From assembly GCF_936943645.1 (NCBI RefSeq), contig NZ_CAKZJO010000065.1:1-64000 (forward strand): 64,000 nucleotides of DNA. Reading direction: 5' to 3'. Position 1 is the stretch's first letter; each line of letters begins with the position of its first letter. The position numbers were made by a program, and so were the translations under genes. Of this stretch, positions 44,505 to 53,238 are shown piece by piece. The stretch is from an uncultured Bradyrhizobium sp. (lineage in GTDB: Bacteria; Pseudomonadota; Alphaproteobacteria; Rhizobiales; Xanthobacteraceae). The notes beneath the pieces were generated by a model that searched no databases, was not told where the DNA came from, and was given only the letters and a program-made list of their open reading frames with translations.

Positions 44505-44981
44505 TCATCGCTGCTTCGTCGGCTCGTCTTCGTCCTGCTGACTGGGAGCGGAGGAATCGGCCGTCGTGCGCTCGCCGGTCCAGTCGATGCCGAACTCATC
44601 GAGCCCGTTCGCGAGCAGGTCGCCCAGCATGGGGTCACCGAGCAGATAGTGCACGGTTTCGCGGCGCGGGCTGCGATACTCGGCGCGCGCTTCCACGGCG
44701 CGGGACCGCAGATCGTCCCAATCGTCGATCGTGCCATCGCCGCGGCCGAGCCAGGTCAGTGTGACGAGATCGAGCTGCTCATCCTCGTTCAACGCGATCA
44801 TGAAGCTGCCGAGCTCCTGGACGACAGGATCGGAGCCATCATCCTCGAGCACGTCGAGCGCATCGTCATCGCTCGGGTTCGAGCCGGAATCCGGATCGGA
44901 ATCCCCCTCCTTGACGTCGAATTCGCGCGCCTTCTCGATGATGAAGGCGACCTTTTCAGCGGATATTGCAAGCTCTGGCAT
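44505..44981 (-). CDS. DUF3775 family protein
   Basis: A 158-residue acidic protein. The family signature (SFMIALNEDEQLDLVTLTWLGRGD, about residues 60-83) is followed by IDDWDDLRSRAVEAR, and the tail is Asp/Glu/Gln-rich. The N-terminal ~55 residues include an Asp/Ser-rich linker. GGAGGAG before the ATG at 44981 supports the start. Role unknown; soluble by sequence. Confidence 0.75.
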   Translation of the reverse strand: MPELAISAEKVAFIIEKAREFDVKEGDSDPDSGSNPSDDDALDVLEDDGSDPVVQELGSFMIALNEDEQLDLVTLTWLGRGDGTIDDWDDLRSRAVEARAEYRSPRRETVHYLLGDPMLGDLLANGLDEFGIDWTGERTTADSSAPSQQDEDEPTKQR

Positions 44982-45094
44982 GGCTCCTCCTCCGGTTCCC
45001 GCGATAACGCCGTATCGCGCCAGATGATCCATTGCGCATCCTGGCGGAAAACCGCATGTTTCGGCATCAAAACAAGAACATGGGAAGACGCCGG

Positions 45095-45943
45095 ATGCAG
45101 TGGAAGGTGGGCAGGGTCAAAATCACTGAGGTCGTGGAATTGGAGACGGTCGGCTCGACCCGCTTCATCCTGCCGCTCGCGGGCCACGAAGAGATCCAGA
45201 AGCTGCCCTGGCTGATCCCGCATTTCGCCACTGAAGAAGGCCGGCTGAAGATGTCGATCCACTCGCTGGTGGTGGAGACGCCGACGCGACGGATCGTGGT
45301 CGACACCGGGCTCGGCAACGACAAGCAGGGCCGCAACGTCCCGACCTGGAATAACCGCACGACGCCTTTCCTGGAGACGATGGCCGCGGCAGGCTTCGCG
45401 CCCGACAGCATCGACACCGTGCTGTGCACGCATCTTCACGTCGACCATGTCGGCTGGAATACGAAGCTGGTCGATGGCCGATGGGTGCCGACCTTTGCGA
45501 ACGCGCGCTATGTGTTCGGCAGAACCGAATACGAGTACTGGCGCGATCATTCCACCGAACCGGACAAGGCGGCGGTGTTCAACGATTCCGTGCAGCCGAT
45601 CGTCGATGCCGGCAGAGCCGATCTGATCGCGAGCGATCACCGGCTGTCGGACGAGATCAGCATGATCCCGACGCCGGGCCACAGCCCCGGCCATGTGAGC
45701 ATCCTGATCCGGTCGGACGGTGAGCAGGGCCTGCTCACCGGCGACGTCGCCCATCACCCCTGCCAGATGGCGCATCTCGACTGGTCCTCGACCGCGGATT
45801 TCGACCAGGCCCGATCGGCCGAAACACGACGCGAATTGTTCGGCCGCTTTGCCGACACGCCGACACTGGTGATCGGCGGGCACTTTTCGGCCGGGCATAT
45901 CCAGCGGGACGGGGATGCGTTCAGGTTTGTGGCGTTGGGATGA
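45095..45943 (+). CDS. MBL-fold metallo-hydrolase, copy 1
   Basis: A 282-residue MBL hydrolase with the metal site THLHVDHVGWN (~residues 110-120), later H in TPGHSPGH and D in LLTGDVAHHP, so a two-metal site is complete. It resembles lactonase-type enzymes. GGGAAG seven bases before the chosen ATG supports the start over three upstream Mets. The paralogue at 47839 shares THLHVDHVGWNT and GRWVPTF-ARYVF. It may cleave a lactone or thioester made within the neighbouring catabolic set. Confidence 0.8.
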   Translation: MQWKVGRVKITEVVELETVGSTRFILPLAGHEEIQKLPWLIPHFATEEGRLKMSIHSLVVETPTRRIVVDTGLGNDKQGRNVPTWNNRTTPFLETMAAAGFAPDSIDTVLCTHLHVDHVGWNTKLVDGRWVPTFANARYVFGRTEYEYWRDHSTEPDKAAVFNDSVQPIVDAGRADLIASDHRLSDEISMIPTPGHSPGHVSILIRSDGEQGLLTGDVAHHPCQMAHLDWSSTADFDQARSAETRRELFGRFADTPTLVIGGHFSAGHIQRDGDAFRFVALG

Positions 45944-45946
45944 TCT

Positions 45947-46067
45947 CGTGTCCCGGACGCGGTGCAGCGTGCAACGCTGCTCCGCAGAGCCGGGACCCAG
46001 AATGCCGCGGCATGGGCCCCGGCTCAGCAGCGCACCGCTTCGCGCTGCGCAGCGTCCGGGGCACGCG
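45947..46067. repeat. Intergenic repeat, family B, copy 2
   Basis: Begins CGTGTCCCGGACGC and ends CGTCCGGGGCACG, with GAGCCGGGACCCAG and GGGCCCCGGCTC inside, as in the copy at 7862-8014. It lies between two catabolic genes. Confidence 0.8.
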
Positions 46068-46188
46068 ACCTCGCCCGCCCACCGAATCGAGAGGGCAGCA
46101 ATGCATGCCTTTTCGGCGGTTGAATTTCCCGCCGCCCTGTTCCATGAAGCTGTTAACCGATCGGTCCAATCCCAAGGGAGAAACGAGA

Positions 46189-47031
46189 ATGAAGCTTGTT
46201 CGTTACGGCGAGAAGGGTGCGGAAAAGCCCGGCCTGATCGACAAATCCGGCCAGTTGCGCGACCTGTCGGCGCATGTGAAGGACCTCACGGGTGAGGCCT
46301 ATTCGCCCGAGAGCCTGAAGAAGCTGGCAGGCCTCGATCCGGCGTCGCTGCCCGCGGTCTCCGGCAAGCCGCGGTTCGGCGCCCCCGTCACCGGCATCTC
46401 GAAATTCGTCGCGATCGGCCTCAACTATTCCGACCATGCCAAGGAGACCGGCGCCGACATCCCGAGTGAGCCGATCATCTTCATGAAGGCCAACACCTCG
46501 CTGTCCGGGCCGAATGACGCCGTCGAGAAGCCGCGCGGCTCGACCAAGCTCGACTGGGAGGTCGAGATCGCCTGCATCATCGGCACCCGTGCGAAGTACG
46601 TGTCGGAAGCCGACGCGCTGAACTACGTCGCCGGCTATTGCGTCTGCAACGACGTCTCCGAGCGCGCCTTCCAGATCGAGCGCCTGGGCCAGTGGACCAA
46701 GGGCAAGTCGCACGACACGTTCGGCCCGCTCGGACCGTGGCTCGCGACCAAGGACGAGATCAAGGACGTGCAGAACCTGTCGATGTGGCTGGACGTCAAC
46801 GGACAGCGTCGCCAGAACGGCTCGACCAAGACCATGATCTTCTCGATGGCCAAGTGCATTTCCTATGTCTCGCAGTTCATGACGCTGCTGCCCGGCGACG
46901 TCATCACGACGGGCACCCCGCCCGGCGTCGGCCTCGGCATGAAGCCGCCGACCTTCCTCAATGTCGGCGACGTCGTGACGCTCGGCATCGAGGGCCTCGG
47001 CGAGCAGCGCCAGGAGATCGTCGCGGCGTAA
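46189..47031 (+). CDS. Fumarylacetoacetate hydrolase family protein
   Basis: A 280-residue FAH-fold enzyme. An N-terminal extension (~65 residues) precedes the catalytic domain with FVAIGLNYSDHA, IIFMKANTSLSGP, the metal-binding DWEVEIACIIG (Glu pair), and TGTPPGVGLGMKPP. Family members cleave C-C bonds of acylpyruvates or decarboxylate/isomerise ring-fission products of aromatic breakdown. GGGAG eight bases before the ATG fixes the start. A GST gene of the same strand follows, fitting an aromatic catabolic pair like maleylacetoacetate isomerase plus FAH. Confidence 0.85.
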   Translation: MKLVRYGEKGAEKPGLIDKSGQLRDLSAHVKDLTGEAYSPESLKKLAGLDPASLPAVSGKPRFGAPVTGISKFVAIGLNYSDHAKETGADIPSEPIIFMKANTSLSGPNDAVEKPRGSTKLDWEVEIACIIGTRAKYVSEADALNYVAGYCVCNDVSERAFQIERLGQWTKGKSHDTFGPLGPWLATKDEIKDVQNLSMWLDVNGQRRQNGSTKTMIFSMAKCISYVSQFMTLLPGDVITTGTPPGVGLGMKPPTFLNVGDVVTLGIEGLGEQRQEIVAA

Positions 47032-47050
47032 GCCGCGATCCGCACACCAC

Positions 47051-47166
47051 GTCATGCCCGGGCAAAAGCGCGGAGCGCGTCTTCGCTCAAGATGACCCGG
47101 GCATCCACGTCTCACACTCTTGCCGCGCAGCGGCGCGTGGATGGCCGGGTCAGGCCCGGCCATGAC
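47051..47166. repeat. Intergenic palindromic repeat, family A, copy 3
   Basis: From GTCATGCCCGGGC to GGCCCGGCCATGAC, with inner CATCCACGT/CGTGGATG pair. Related to 2574-2659 and 5455-5580; the middle differs (a GCGCGGAGCGCG hairpin). Confidence 0.8.
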
Positions 47167-47211
47167 GGAGGAGACACCGTTCGCACAAGTTCGATTGCAG
47201 GGATGCCCTCC

Positions 47212-47823
47212 ATGAAACTCTCCTTCTCCCAAGCCTCGCCCTTCGCCCGCAAGGTGCGCATCGCCGCGATCGAGCTTGGGCTGATCGACAAGATCGAGTT
47301 CACGCCCGCGACCGTCGCACCGGGAACGGTCAACGAGGACTATTCGAAGATCACGCCACTGAAGAAGCTGCCGGTGCTCATCACCAATGACGGTGACGTC
47401 ATTCTCGATTCCTACGTCATCGTCGAATATCTCAACGAGATGGCCGGCGGCAGCCTGATCCCGGATTACGGCCCGCGGCGCTGGAAGGCCAAGACCAATC
47501 ACTCCCTGATCAACGGCATGCTCGATTCCATGCTGCTGTGCCGCTACGAAAAGATGGTGCGGCCGCAGGGCCTGCAATGGCAGGCTTGGTCCGACGACCA
47601 CTGGAACAGGGCCTGGACCGGCATGGCGCGCTTCGAGAACATGCCCGAGGTGCTGAACGGCCCGTTCGACATCTCGCAGATCGGCCTCGTTTGCGTGCTC
47701 GGCTATGCCGATTTCCGCTTCGCCGATTGCGGCTGGCGCAAGGCCTATCCCAAGCTCGACGCCTTCCACCAGAAGATGCTGGAGCGGCCCTCCGTGAAGA
47801 TCTCGGTGCCGCCGGCCGCATAA
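47212..47823 (+). CDS. Glutathione S-transferase
   Basis: A 203-residue GST. The thioredoxin-like domain has SQASPFARKVRIAA (Ser catalytic-type) and the cis-Pro LKKLPVLITNDG; the C-terminal helical domain starts near residue 85. AGGG nine bases before the second ATG supports this start. It lies between the FAH-family and MBL genes, so it may isomerise or conjugate an intermediate of the same pathway; direct evidence is lacking. Confidence 0.8.
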   Translation: MKLSFSQASPFARKVRIAAIELGLIDKIEFTPATVAPGTVNEDYSKITPLKKLPVLITNDGDVILDSYVIVEYLNEMAGGSLIPDYGPRRWKAKTNHSLINGMLDSMLLCRYEKMVRPQGLQWQAWSDDHWNRAWTGMARFENMPEVLNGPFDISQIGLVCVLGYADFRFADCGWRKAYPKLDAFHQKMLERPSVKISVPPAA

Positions 47824-47838
47824 CAAAGCGGAGTTCTC

Positions 47839-48708
47839 ATGAGCCTGAAATTCTCGGTCGGCGACCTCACCATCCACCGCATCATCGAGCAGGAGACCTC
47901 GTTCGTCCCGGCACTGGAGATGCTGCCGGGATTGACGGGCGAGGTGCTGGCCGAGAACCGGGCGTGGATGCGGCAGGCACGTGCGCTGGACGAGCAGGAT
48001 GTGCTGCTGCTCTGCTTCCAGTCCTATGTGGTGAAGACGCCGCACCACACCATCCTGGTCGATAGCTGCATCGGCAACGACAAGCCGCGCCCCAATCGGC
48101 CGAAATGGAACATGAAGACCGACGACACCTATTTGCGTGCTCTGGGTGCCGCCGGTTTTTCGCCTGGCGATATCGACTTCGTGATGTGCACGCATCTGCA
48201 TGTCGACCACGTCGGCTGGAATACCCGGCTGGACAACGGCCGCTGGGTGCCGACCTTCCCGAGGGCGCGCTACGTCTTCGCCAAGCAGGAATACGACCAC
48301 TGGTTCGAACAGAACGCGAAGACGGAGATCCCGCCTTTCGCCGACAGCGTGCTGCCGGTGGTCGAGGCGAAACGTCACGAGCTGGTCGGCAACGACCATC
48401 AGATCGGCGATCACGTCCGCATCCTGCCGACGCCCGGTCACACGCCCGGCCATATCGCCATCACCATGGGCCGCGGCAAGGATGATGCCGTGTTCTCCGG
48501 CGATCTCATGCACTCCCCGCTGCAGACGCTCTATCCGGAGCTGTCGATCAAGTTCGACGTCGATCCGGCCAAGGCGGCGACGACGCGCCGCAGCTTTCTG
48601 GAACGCTATTGCGACACCGACACGCTGTGCTGCACGGCGCATTTCCCGTCACCGTCGGTCGGCAAGATCAAGCGCAAGGGCAATGCGTTCGTGTGCGCGG
48701 CTGTGTAA
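47839..48708 (+). CDS. MBL-fold metallo-hydrolase, copy 2
   Basis: A 289-residue MBL protein, 15 bases after the GST gene and so cotranscribed. The metal site THLHVDHVGWNT, TPGHTPGH and FSGDLMHSP are complete. It is related to the protein at 45095 but differs in its N-terminal ~75 residues (longer helical insert). Likely a lactonase or esterase-type hydrolase. Confidence 0.8.
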   Translation: MSLKFSVGDLTIHRIIEQETSFVPALEMLPGLTGEVLAENRAWMRQARALDEQDVLLLCFQSYVVKTPHHTILVDSCIGNDKPRPNRPKWNMKTDDTYLRALGAAGFSPGDIDFVMCTHLHVDHVGWNTRLDNGRWVPTFPRARYVFAKQEYDHWFEQNAKTEIPPFADSVLPVVEAKRHELVGNDHQIGDHVRILPTPGHTPGHIAITMGRGKDDAVFSGDLMHSPLQTLYPELSIKFDVDPAKAATTRRSFLERYCDTDTLCCTAHFPSPSVGKIKRKGNAFVCAAV

Positions 48709-48735
48709 AATGGCCGAGCTCGCACGGCAAACTCC

Positions 48736-48872
48736 CATCCTCCCCTGGAAGGGGAGGATCGGTTCGCATGCAGCGGGGTGACGGTCTCTCCGCTTCGTAA
48801 ACTGCCCGTGCTGAGGGATCACCCCACCCCGCTCGCGCTTCGCGCGATCGACCCTCCCCCTCCAGGGGAGGG
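48736..48872. repeat. Intergenic repeat, family D, copy 1
   Basis: Outer pairs TCCTCCCCTGG / CCAGGGGAGG with a central block GGGTGACGGTCTCTCCGC and ATCACCCCACCCCGCTCGCG. The copy at 62170-62350 shares nearly the same inner text but has an 11-base tandem expansion. Confidence 0.85.
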
Positions 48873-48898
48873 TAAGAGAAGCTCAAGTGGAGAGCACG

Positions 48899-50047
48899 AT
48901 GACGACCCTCCCCGACATCCCTCTCCCCGCCGGCATCCGCTCGCGTTACGTCGACGGCGTCAACGGCTTGCGCATGCATGTGCTCGAGGCCGGCTTCGAG
49001 ACCAAGGGCCGCCCCTGCATCCTGCTGCTGCACGGCTTTCCGGAGCTCGCCTTCTCCTGGCGCAAGGTGATGCCGACATTCGCCGACGCCGGCTATCACG
49101 TGATTGCGCCGGACCAGCGCGGCTATGGCCGCACCACGGGATGGACCGCGGATTATGACGGCGACCTCGCCCCGTTCTCGCTCCTCAATCTGGTGCGTGA
49201 TGCGCTCGCCCTGGTGTCGGCTTTCGGCTACAGGCAAGTCGATGTCGTCGGACATGATTTCGGCAGTCCGGTCGCGGCCTGGTGTGCGCTGATCCGGCCC
49301 GACGTGTTTCGCTCGGTGACGATGATGAGCGCGCCGTTCGGCGGAGCGCCTCAACTGCCGTTCAACACGGTTGATGCTCCCGCAAGGCCTCCGATCGAAG
49401 ACCCCGTTCATCGCGAGCTCGCCGCGCTGCCGCGTCCGCGCAAGCACTATCAATGGTACTATTCGACACGTCCGGCCAACGCCGACATGCAGCACGCGCC
49501 GCAGGGCGTTCACGATTTCCTGCGCGCCTATTATCATCACAAGAGCGCGGACTGGGCCGACAACAAGCCGTATCCACTCAAATCATGGTCCGCGGGCGAG
49601 TTGGCAAAGCTGCCGACCTACTACGTGATGGACGCCGGCGAGACCATGGCGGAGACCGTCGCCAAGGAGATGCCATCGTCTACCGCGATTGCCGCCAATC
49701 AATGGTTGCCTGACGGCGAGCTTGCCTATTACGCCGCCGAATATGGCCGCACCGGATTTCAGGGCGGGCTGCAATGGTACCGCTACGGCACGTCGGGCGC
49801 TCTCAACAGCGAGATGCAGCTGTTTTCCGGCCGCAGCATCGACGTGCCCTCCTGCTTCATCTCGGGCCAGCATGATTGGGGCACCCATCAGCGTCCCGGC
49901 GTGTTCGAAGCGATGCAGGGACGCGGCTGCACGAAGATGCTCGGCTGCCATCTGGTCGACGGCGCCGGCCATTGGGTGCAGCAGGAGCAACCGGCCGAGG
50001 TCAGCCGATTGGTGCTGGACTTCCTCGCCGCGGCCCGCGCCGCCTGA
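48899..50047 (+). CDS. Epoxide hydrolase-like alpha/beta hydrolase
   Basis: A 382-residue alpha/beta-fold protein. HGFPE (~residue 46), DQRGYGRT and the nucleophile elbow GHDFGSP place it with soluble epoxide hydrolases (Asp nucleophile in GHDFG). The later acidic partner and the His in DGAGHWVQQEQP complete the triad, and two Tyr lie in the cap domain. GGAG six bases before the ATG fixes the start. It opens epoxides to diols, fitting detoxification or aromatic breakdown with the preceding GST and MBL genes. Confidence 0.85.
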   Translation: MTTLPDIPLPAGIRSRYVDGVNGLRMHVLEAGFETKGRPCILLLHGFPELAFSWRKVMPTFADAGYHVIAPDQRGYGRTTGWTADYDGDLAPFSLLNLVRDALALVSAFGYRQVDVVGHDFGSPVAAWCALIRPDVFRSVTMMSAPFGGAPQLPFNTVDAPARPPIEDPVHRELAALPRPRKHYQWYYSTRPANADMQHAPQGVHDFLRAYYHHKSADWADNKPYPLKSWSAGELAKLPTYYVMDAGETMAETVAKEMPSSTAIAANQWLPDGELAYYAAEYGRTGFQGGLQWYRYGTSGALNSEMQLFSGRSIDVPSCFISGQHDWGTHQRPGVFEAMQGRGCTKMLGCHLVDGAGHWVQQEQPAEVSRLVLDFLAAARAA

Positions 50048-50048
50048 T

Positions 50049-50079
50049 TTGACCCGGGAACCACGGCGCCTTATATGAT
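50049..50079 (+). promoter_or_regulatory. Promoter of mbfA
   Basis: -35 TTGACC (50049-50054) and a -10 region TATATG/TATGAT (50072-50079) at a spacing of 17-19. The iron control element begins at the end of the -10, so a bound repressor would block it. Confidence 0.6.
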
Positions 50080-50095
50080 TTAGAATAGTTCTAAA
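50079..50095. promoter_or_regulatory. Iron control element (Irr operator)
   Basis: Perfect palindrome TTTAGAA-TAG-TTCTAAA, the form of the ICE box bound by Irr in Bradyrhizobium and related bacteria. It lies 18 bases before the mbfA start codon. In Bradyrhizobium Irr represses mbfA when iron is scarce. Confidence 0.85.
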
Positions 50096-50112
50096 CTTAA
50101 TTCAGGGCCGTC

Positions 50113-51084
50113 GTGAAGAATTTTGCCGATCTGACCGAGCGCGAGGTGCTTGCAGTTGCGATTTCCTCGGAGGAGGAGGACAGCCGCATCTACATGACCT
50201 TCGCCGAGGACTTGAAGGAGCGCTATCCGGACTCGGCCAAGCTGTTCGAGCAGATGGCCGAGGAGGAGCGCGGCCACCGGCACATGTTACTGGAATTATA
50301 CGAGCAGCGCTTCGGCCCGCATCTGCCGCCGATCCGGCGCGAGGACGTCAAGGGATTCCTGCGGCGCCGTCCGGTCTGGCTCACCAAGAACCTGTCGCTC
50401 GATGCCATCCGCAGGGAAGTCGAGACCATGGAGATGCAGGCGGAGCGCTTCTACGTGAAGGCCGCCGAACAGGCCCAGGACGTCGGCGTGCGCCGCCTGC
50501 TCGGCGATCTCGCCGAAGCCGAGAAAGGTCACGAGGAGACCGCTGCAAAGCTGACGGGCGAGATCCTGAGTTCCGACGTCCGCGCCGAGGAGGATCGCAC
50601 CAACCGCCGCATGTTCGTGCTGCAATATGTGCAGCCCGGCCTCGCCGGCCTGATGGACGGCTCGGTCTCGACGCTGGCGCCGCTGTTCGCGGCCGCCTTC
50701 GCCACCCACCAGAACTGGCAGACGTTCCTGGTCGGTCTCGCCGCCTCGATCGGCGCCGGCATCAGCATGGGCTTTGCGGAAGCGCTGTCCGACGACGGCT
50801 CGCTGACCGGGCGCGGCTCGCCCTGGCTGCGCGGCGTCACCTGCGGCGCGATGACGACGCTCGGCGGGCTCGGCCACACCGCGCCCTATCTCGTGCCGGA
50901 CAGCTGGGCCAACGCGTTCTGGATCGCAACGGCGATCGCCTGCGTCGTCGTGTTCTTCGAATTGTGGGCGATCGCCTTCATCCGCTCGCGCTACATGGAC
51001 ACGCCGTTCCTCCAGGCGGTGTTCCAGATCGTGCTCGGCGGCGCGATCGTGCTCGCCGTGGGGATATTGATCGGGGCCGCGTAG
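50113..51084 (+). CDS. mbfA: Membrane-bound ferritin-like iron exporter
   Basis: A 323-residue protein, GTG start. The N-terminal ferritin-like domain (residues ~1-140) carries the di-iron ligands (ISSEEEDSR, EEERGHRH, EKGHEETA). The C-terminal VIT1/CCC1-like membrane domain (~175-323) has five spans. This fusion is the MbfA family: iron is bound by the ferritin domain and exported across the inner membrane, protecting against iron and peroxide stress. Its promoter holds an ICE box. A cytochrome b561 gene starts 18 bases later. Confidence 0.92.
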   Translation: MKNFADLTEREVLAVAISSEEEDSRIYMTFAEDLKERYPDSAKLFEQMAEEERGHRHMLLELYEQRFGPHLPPIRREDVKGFLRRRPVWLTKNLSLDAIRREVETMEMQAERFYVKAAEQAQDVGVRRLLGDLAEAEKGHEETAAKLTGEILSSDVRAEEDRTNRRMFVLQYVQPGLAGLMDGSVSTLAPLFAAAFATHQNWQTFLVGLAASIGAGISMGFAEALSDDGSLTGRGSPWLRGVTCGAMTTLGGLGHTAPYLVPDSWANAFWIATAIACVVVFFELWAIAFIRSRYMDTPFLQAVFQIVLGGAIVLAVGILIGAA

Positions 51085-51102
51085 GCCGCGCGAGAGGTAC
51101 CC

Positions 51103-51633
51103 ATGACGGCCCAATTGCAATACGGCAGACCCGCCAAGATCTTCCATTGGCTGATTGTGGCACTGCTTGCCGTGCAATATCCGATCGGCTGGTTGATGCC
51201 TGATATTCATCGCGGCATGACGCCAGGCGCCGGGATGATCTTCCACATCTCGATCGGGATCGTCATCCTCGCTCTGACCGCTCTTCGCTTCGTCTGGCGC
51301 CTCACCCATCCCGTCGCGCCCGAGAGCTCGCTCCCGACCTGGCAGCGGTTGAGCTCGGAAGCCGTGCATTGGCTGCTTTATGTTTTGGTGCTTGCAACGA
51401 CGGTTTCGGGCTGGTTTTTCGCCTCGTTCCGGGGATGGTCCGTCTCGTTCTTCTACCTCGTCCCGTTGCCGATGCTGGCGGGCGACAATGCGGCCGCCGG
51501 CCGCGCAATGGACGGCCTGCACCAGGCGATGGAATGGGCACTGCTGATCGCTGTCATGCTGCATATCGCCGCCGCACTCGCTCACATCTTCATCTACCGC
51601 GACCGTGTGATGCAGCGGATGCTGCCTCGTTAG
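51103..51633 (+). CDS. Cytochrome b561
   Basis: A 176-residue membrane protein with four spans and haem-binding His in AKIFHWLIVALLAVQYPIGWLM, MIFHISIGI, VHWLLYVLV and LHQAMEWALLIAVMLHIAAALAH. This is the bacterial b561/YodB type, which moves electrons between quinols and periplasmic or superoxide acceptors. It follows mbfA by 18 bases, with GAGAGG before the ATG, so it is probably in the Irr-controlled transcript. A link to iron redox chemistry is an inference. Confidence 0.85.
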   Translation: MTAQLQYGRPAKIFHWLIVALLAVQYPIGWLMPDIHRGMTPGAGMIFHISIGIVILALTALRFVWRLTHPVAPESSLPTWQRLSSEAVHWLLYVLVLATTVSGWFFASFRGWSVSFFYLVPLPMLAGDNAAAGRAMDGLHQAMEWALLIAVMLHIAAALAHIFIYRDRVMQRMLPR

Positions 51634-51724
51634 CATTCCGACAGATCAACCACGATCAAACAACCGTTGCGGCCTTCGGCCAAACTGCGCATCATCGCCT
51701 GACAAAAAGAACAGGAGAAGCGCC

Positions 51725-53197
51725 GTGGCCAAATCGCAATGGAGTTTCAAGAGCGCCGTCGAGCTGTCGGCCGCGCTGAGCACGAAGAAGGTCTCGTCGG
51801 TCGAGCTCACCAGGGACGCGATCGACCGCATCGAGCGGCACGACGGCAAGATCAACGCGATCTGCGTGCGGGATTTCGACCGCGCCCTCGGCGCCGCGCA
51901 CGAAGCGGACGCCGCCCTGGCGCGCGGCGAGCGCAAGCCGCTGCTCGGCCTGCCCGTCACGGTGAAGGAATCCTACAACGTAGCCGGCCTGCCGACGACC
52001 TGGGGCTGGCCGCCGCAGAAGGATTTCAGGCCGGCGGAGGATGCGCTCTCGATCAGCCGGGTCAAGAATGCCGGCGGCGTCATTCTCGGCAAGACCAACG
52101 TTCCCGTCGGCTTAGGTGATTGGCAAAGCTACAACGACATCTACGGCACGACGAACAATCCATTCGATCTCGGCCGCACGCCCGGCGGCTCTTCAGGCGG
52201 CTCGTCGGCCGCGCTTGCGGCCGGCTATGGGCCGCTGTCGCTCGGCTCCGACATTGGCGGCTCGCTGCGCGTGCCGGCCTTCCATTGCGGGGTCTATGCG
52301 CACAAGCCGACCTACAATCTCTGCCCGACGCGCGGCCATACGCCGCCGCCATTCCCCGCGATCCCGATGGAGCGCGACATGGCGGTGATCGGCCCCATGG
52401 CGCGGAGTGCCGCCGATCTGACGCTGCTGCTCGACGTGATGGCCGGCCCCGATCCGCTCGACCTCGGCGTCGGGTACAAGCTTGCACTGCCGGAGGCGCG
52501 CCATGCCGGGCTGAAGGATTTCCGCCTACTGGTGATCGACAGCCATCCCCTGCTGCCCGCGAATGCCGAGATCCGCGGCGCGATCGAGAAGCTGGCCGGG
52601 CAGCTGACGCGCGCCGGTGCGAACGTCGCGCGCGAAAGCCCGCTGTTTCCGGACTTCCGGGAGGCCTCGCGGCTCTACATGCGCATGCTGATGGGCTTTC
52701 TCGGTGCCTTCTTTCCGCCGGATATCCTCGCCGGCGCACGTGCCGGGGCGGCGCAGCTCTCGCCCGAGGACAAGAGCCTTGCTGCCGAGCGGCTGCGCGG
52801 CATGACCTCCAGCCATCAGGCCTGGGTGTTCGACGAGGGCGCGCGCGCCGGCCTGCGCGCGCAATGGCGGCACCTGTTCAGGACGTTCGATGCGGTGATC
52901 TGCCCGATCATGCCGACCCCGGCCTACCCGCACGATCATTCGCCCGAGCAGGAGAAGCGCCGCATCAATATCGACGGCAAGGATCATGTCTATCCGGACC
53001 AGCTTGCCTGGCCCGGCATCGCCACGCTGACCGGCCTGCCGGCCACGGCGATCCCGCTCGGCCTGTCGAAGGACGGCCTGCCGGTCGGCATCCAGATCAT
53101 CGGGCCGTTCCTCGAGGATCGCACGCCGCTCAAGCTCGGCGAGCTGATCGAACGCGAGTTCGGCGGGTTCGTGCCGCCGCCATTGTTCAACGACTAG
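51725..53197 (+). CDS. Amidase (amidase signature family)
   Basis: A 490-residue enzyme with the Ser-cisSer-Lys triad: Lys81 in VTVKESYN, the Gly/Ser-rich signature TPGGSSGGSSAALAAGYGPLSLGSDIGGSLRVPA with cis-Ser157 and nucleophile Ser180. It hydrolyses a carboxamide to acid and ammonia; the substrate is not evident. The start follows GGAGAAG. No partner transporter is near. Confidence 0.88.
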   Translation: MAKSQWSFKSAVELSAALSTKKVSSVELTRDAIDRIERHDGKINAICVRDFDRALGAAHEADAALARGERKPLLGLPVTVKESYNVAGLPTTWGWPPQKDFRPAEDALSISRVKNAGGVILGKTNVPVGLGDWQSYNDIYGTTNNPFDLGRTPGGSSGGSSAALAAGYGPLSLGSDIGGSLRVPAFHCGVYAHKPTYNLCPTRGHTPPPFPAIPMERDMAVIGPMARSAADLTLLLDVMAGPDPLDLGVGYKLALPEARHAGLKDFRLLVIDSHPLLPANAEIRGAIEKLAGQLTRAGANVARESPLFPDFREASRLYMRMLMGFLGAFFPPDILAGARAGAAQLSPEDKSLAAERLRGMTSSHQAWVFDEGARAGLRAQWRHLFRTFDAVICPIMPTPAYPHDHSPEQEKRRINIDGKDHVYPDQLAWPGIATLTGLPATAIPLGLSKDGLPVGIQIIGPFLEDRTPLKLGELIEREFGGFVPPPLFND

Positions 53198-53238
53198 CGC
53201 TTCCGTCTTTGCGCCCGGAGTGACTTGGAGGAAACACC

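Noticed and set aside
46153..48642. Long minus-strand frame of over 800 codons across the FAH/GST/MBL genes
   Set aside because: It overlaps three genes with clear catalytic motifs and shows no recognisable protein pattern.
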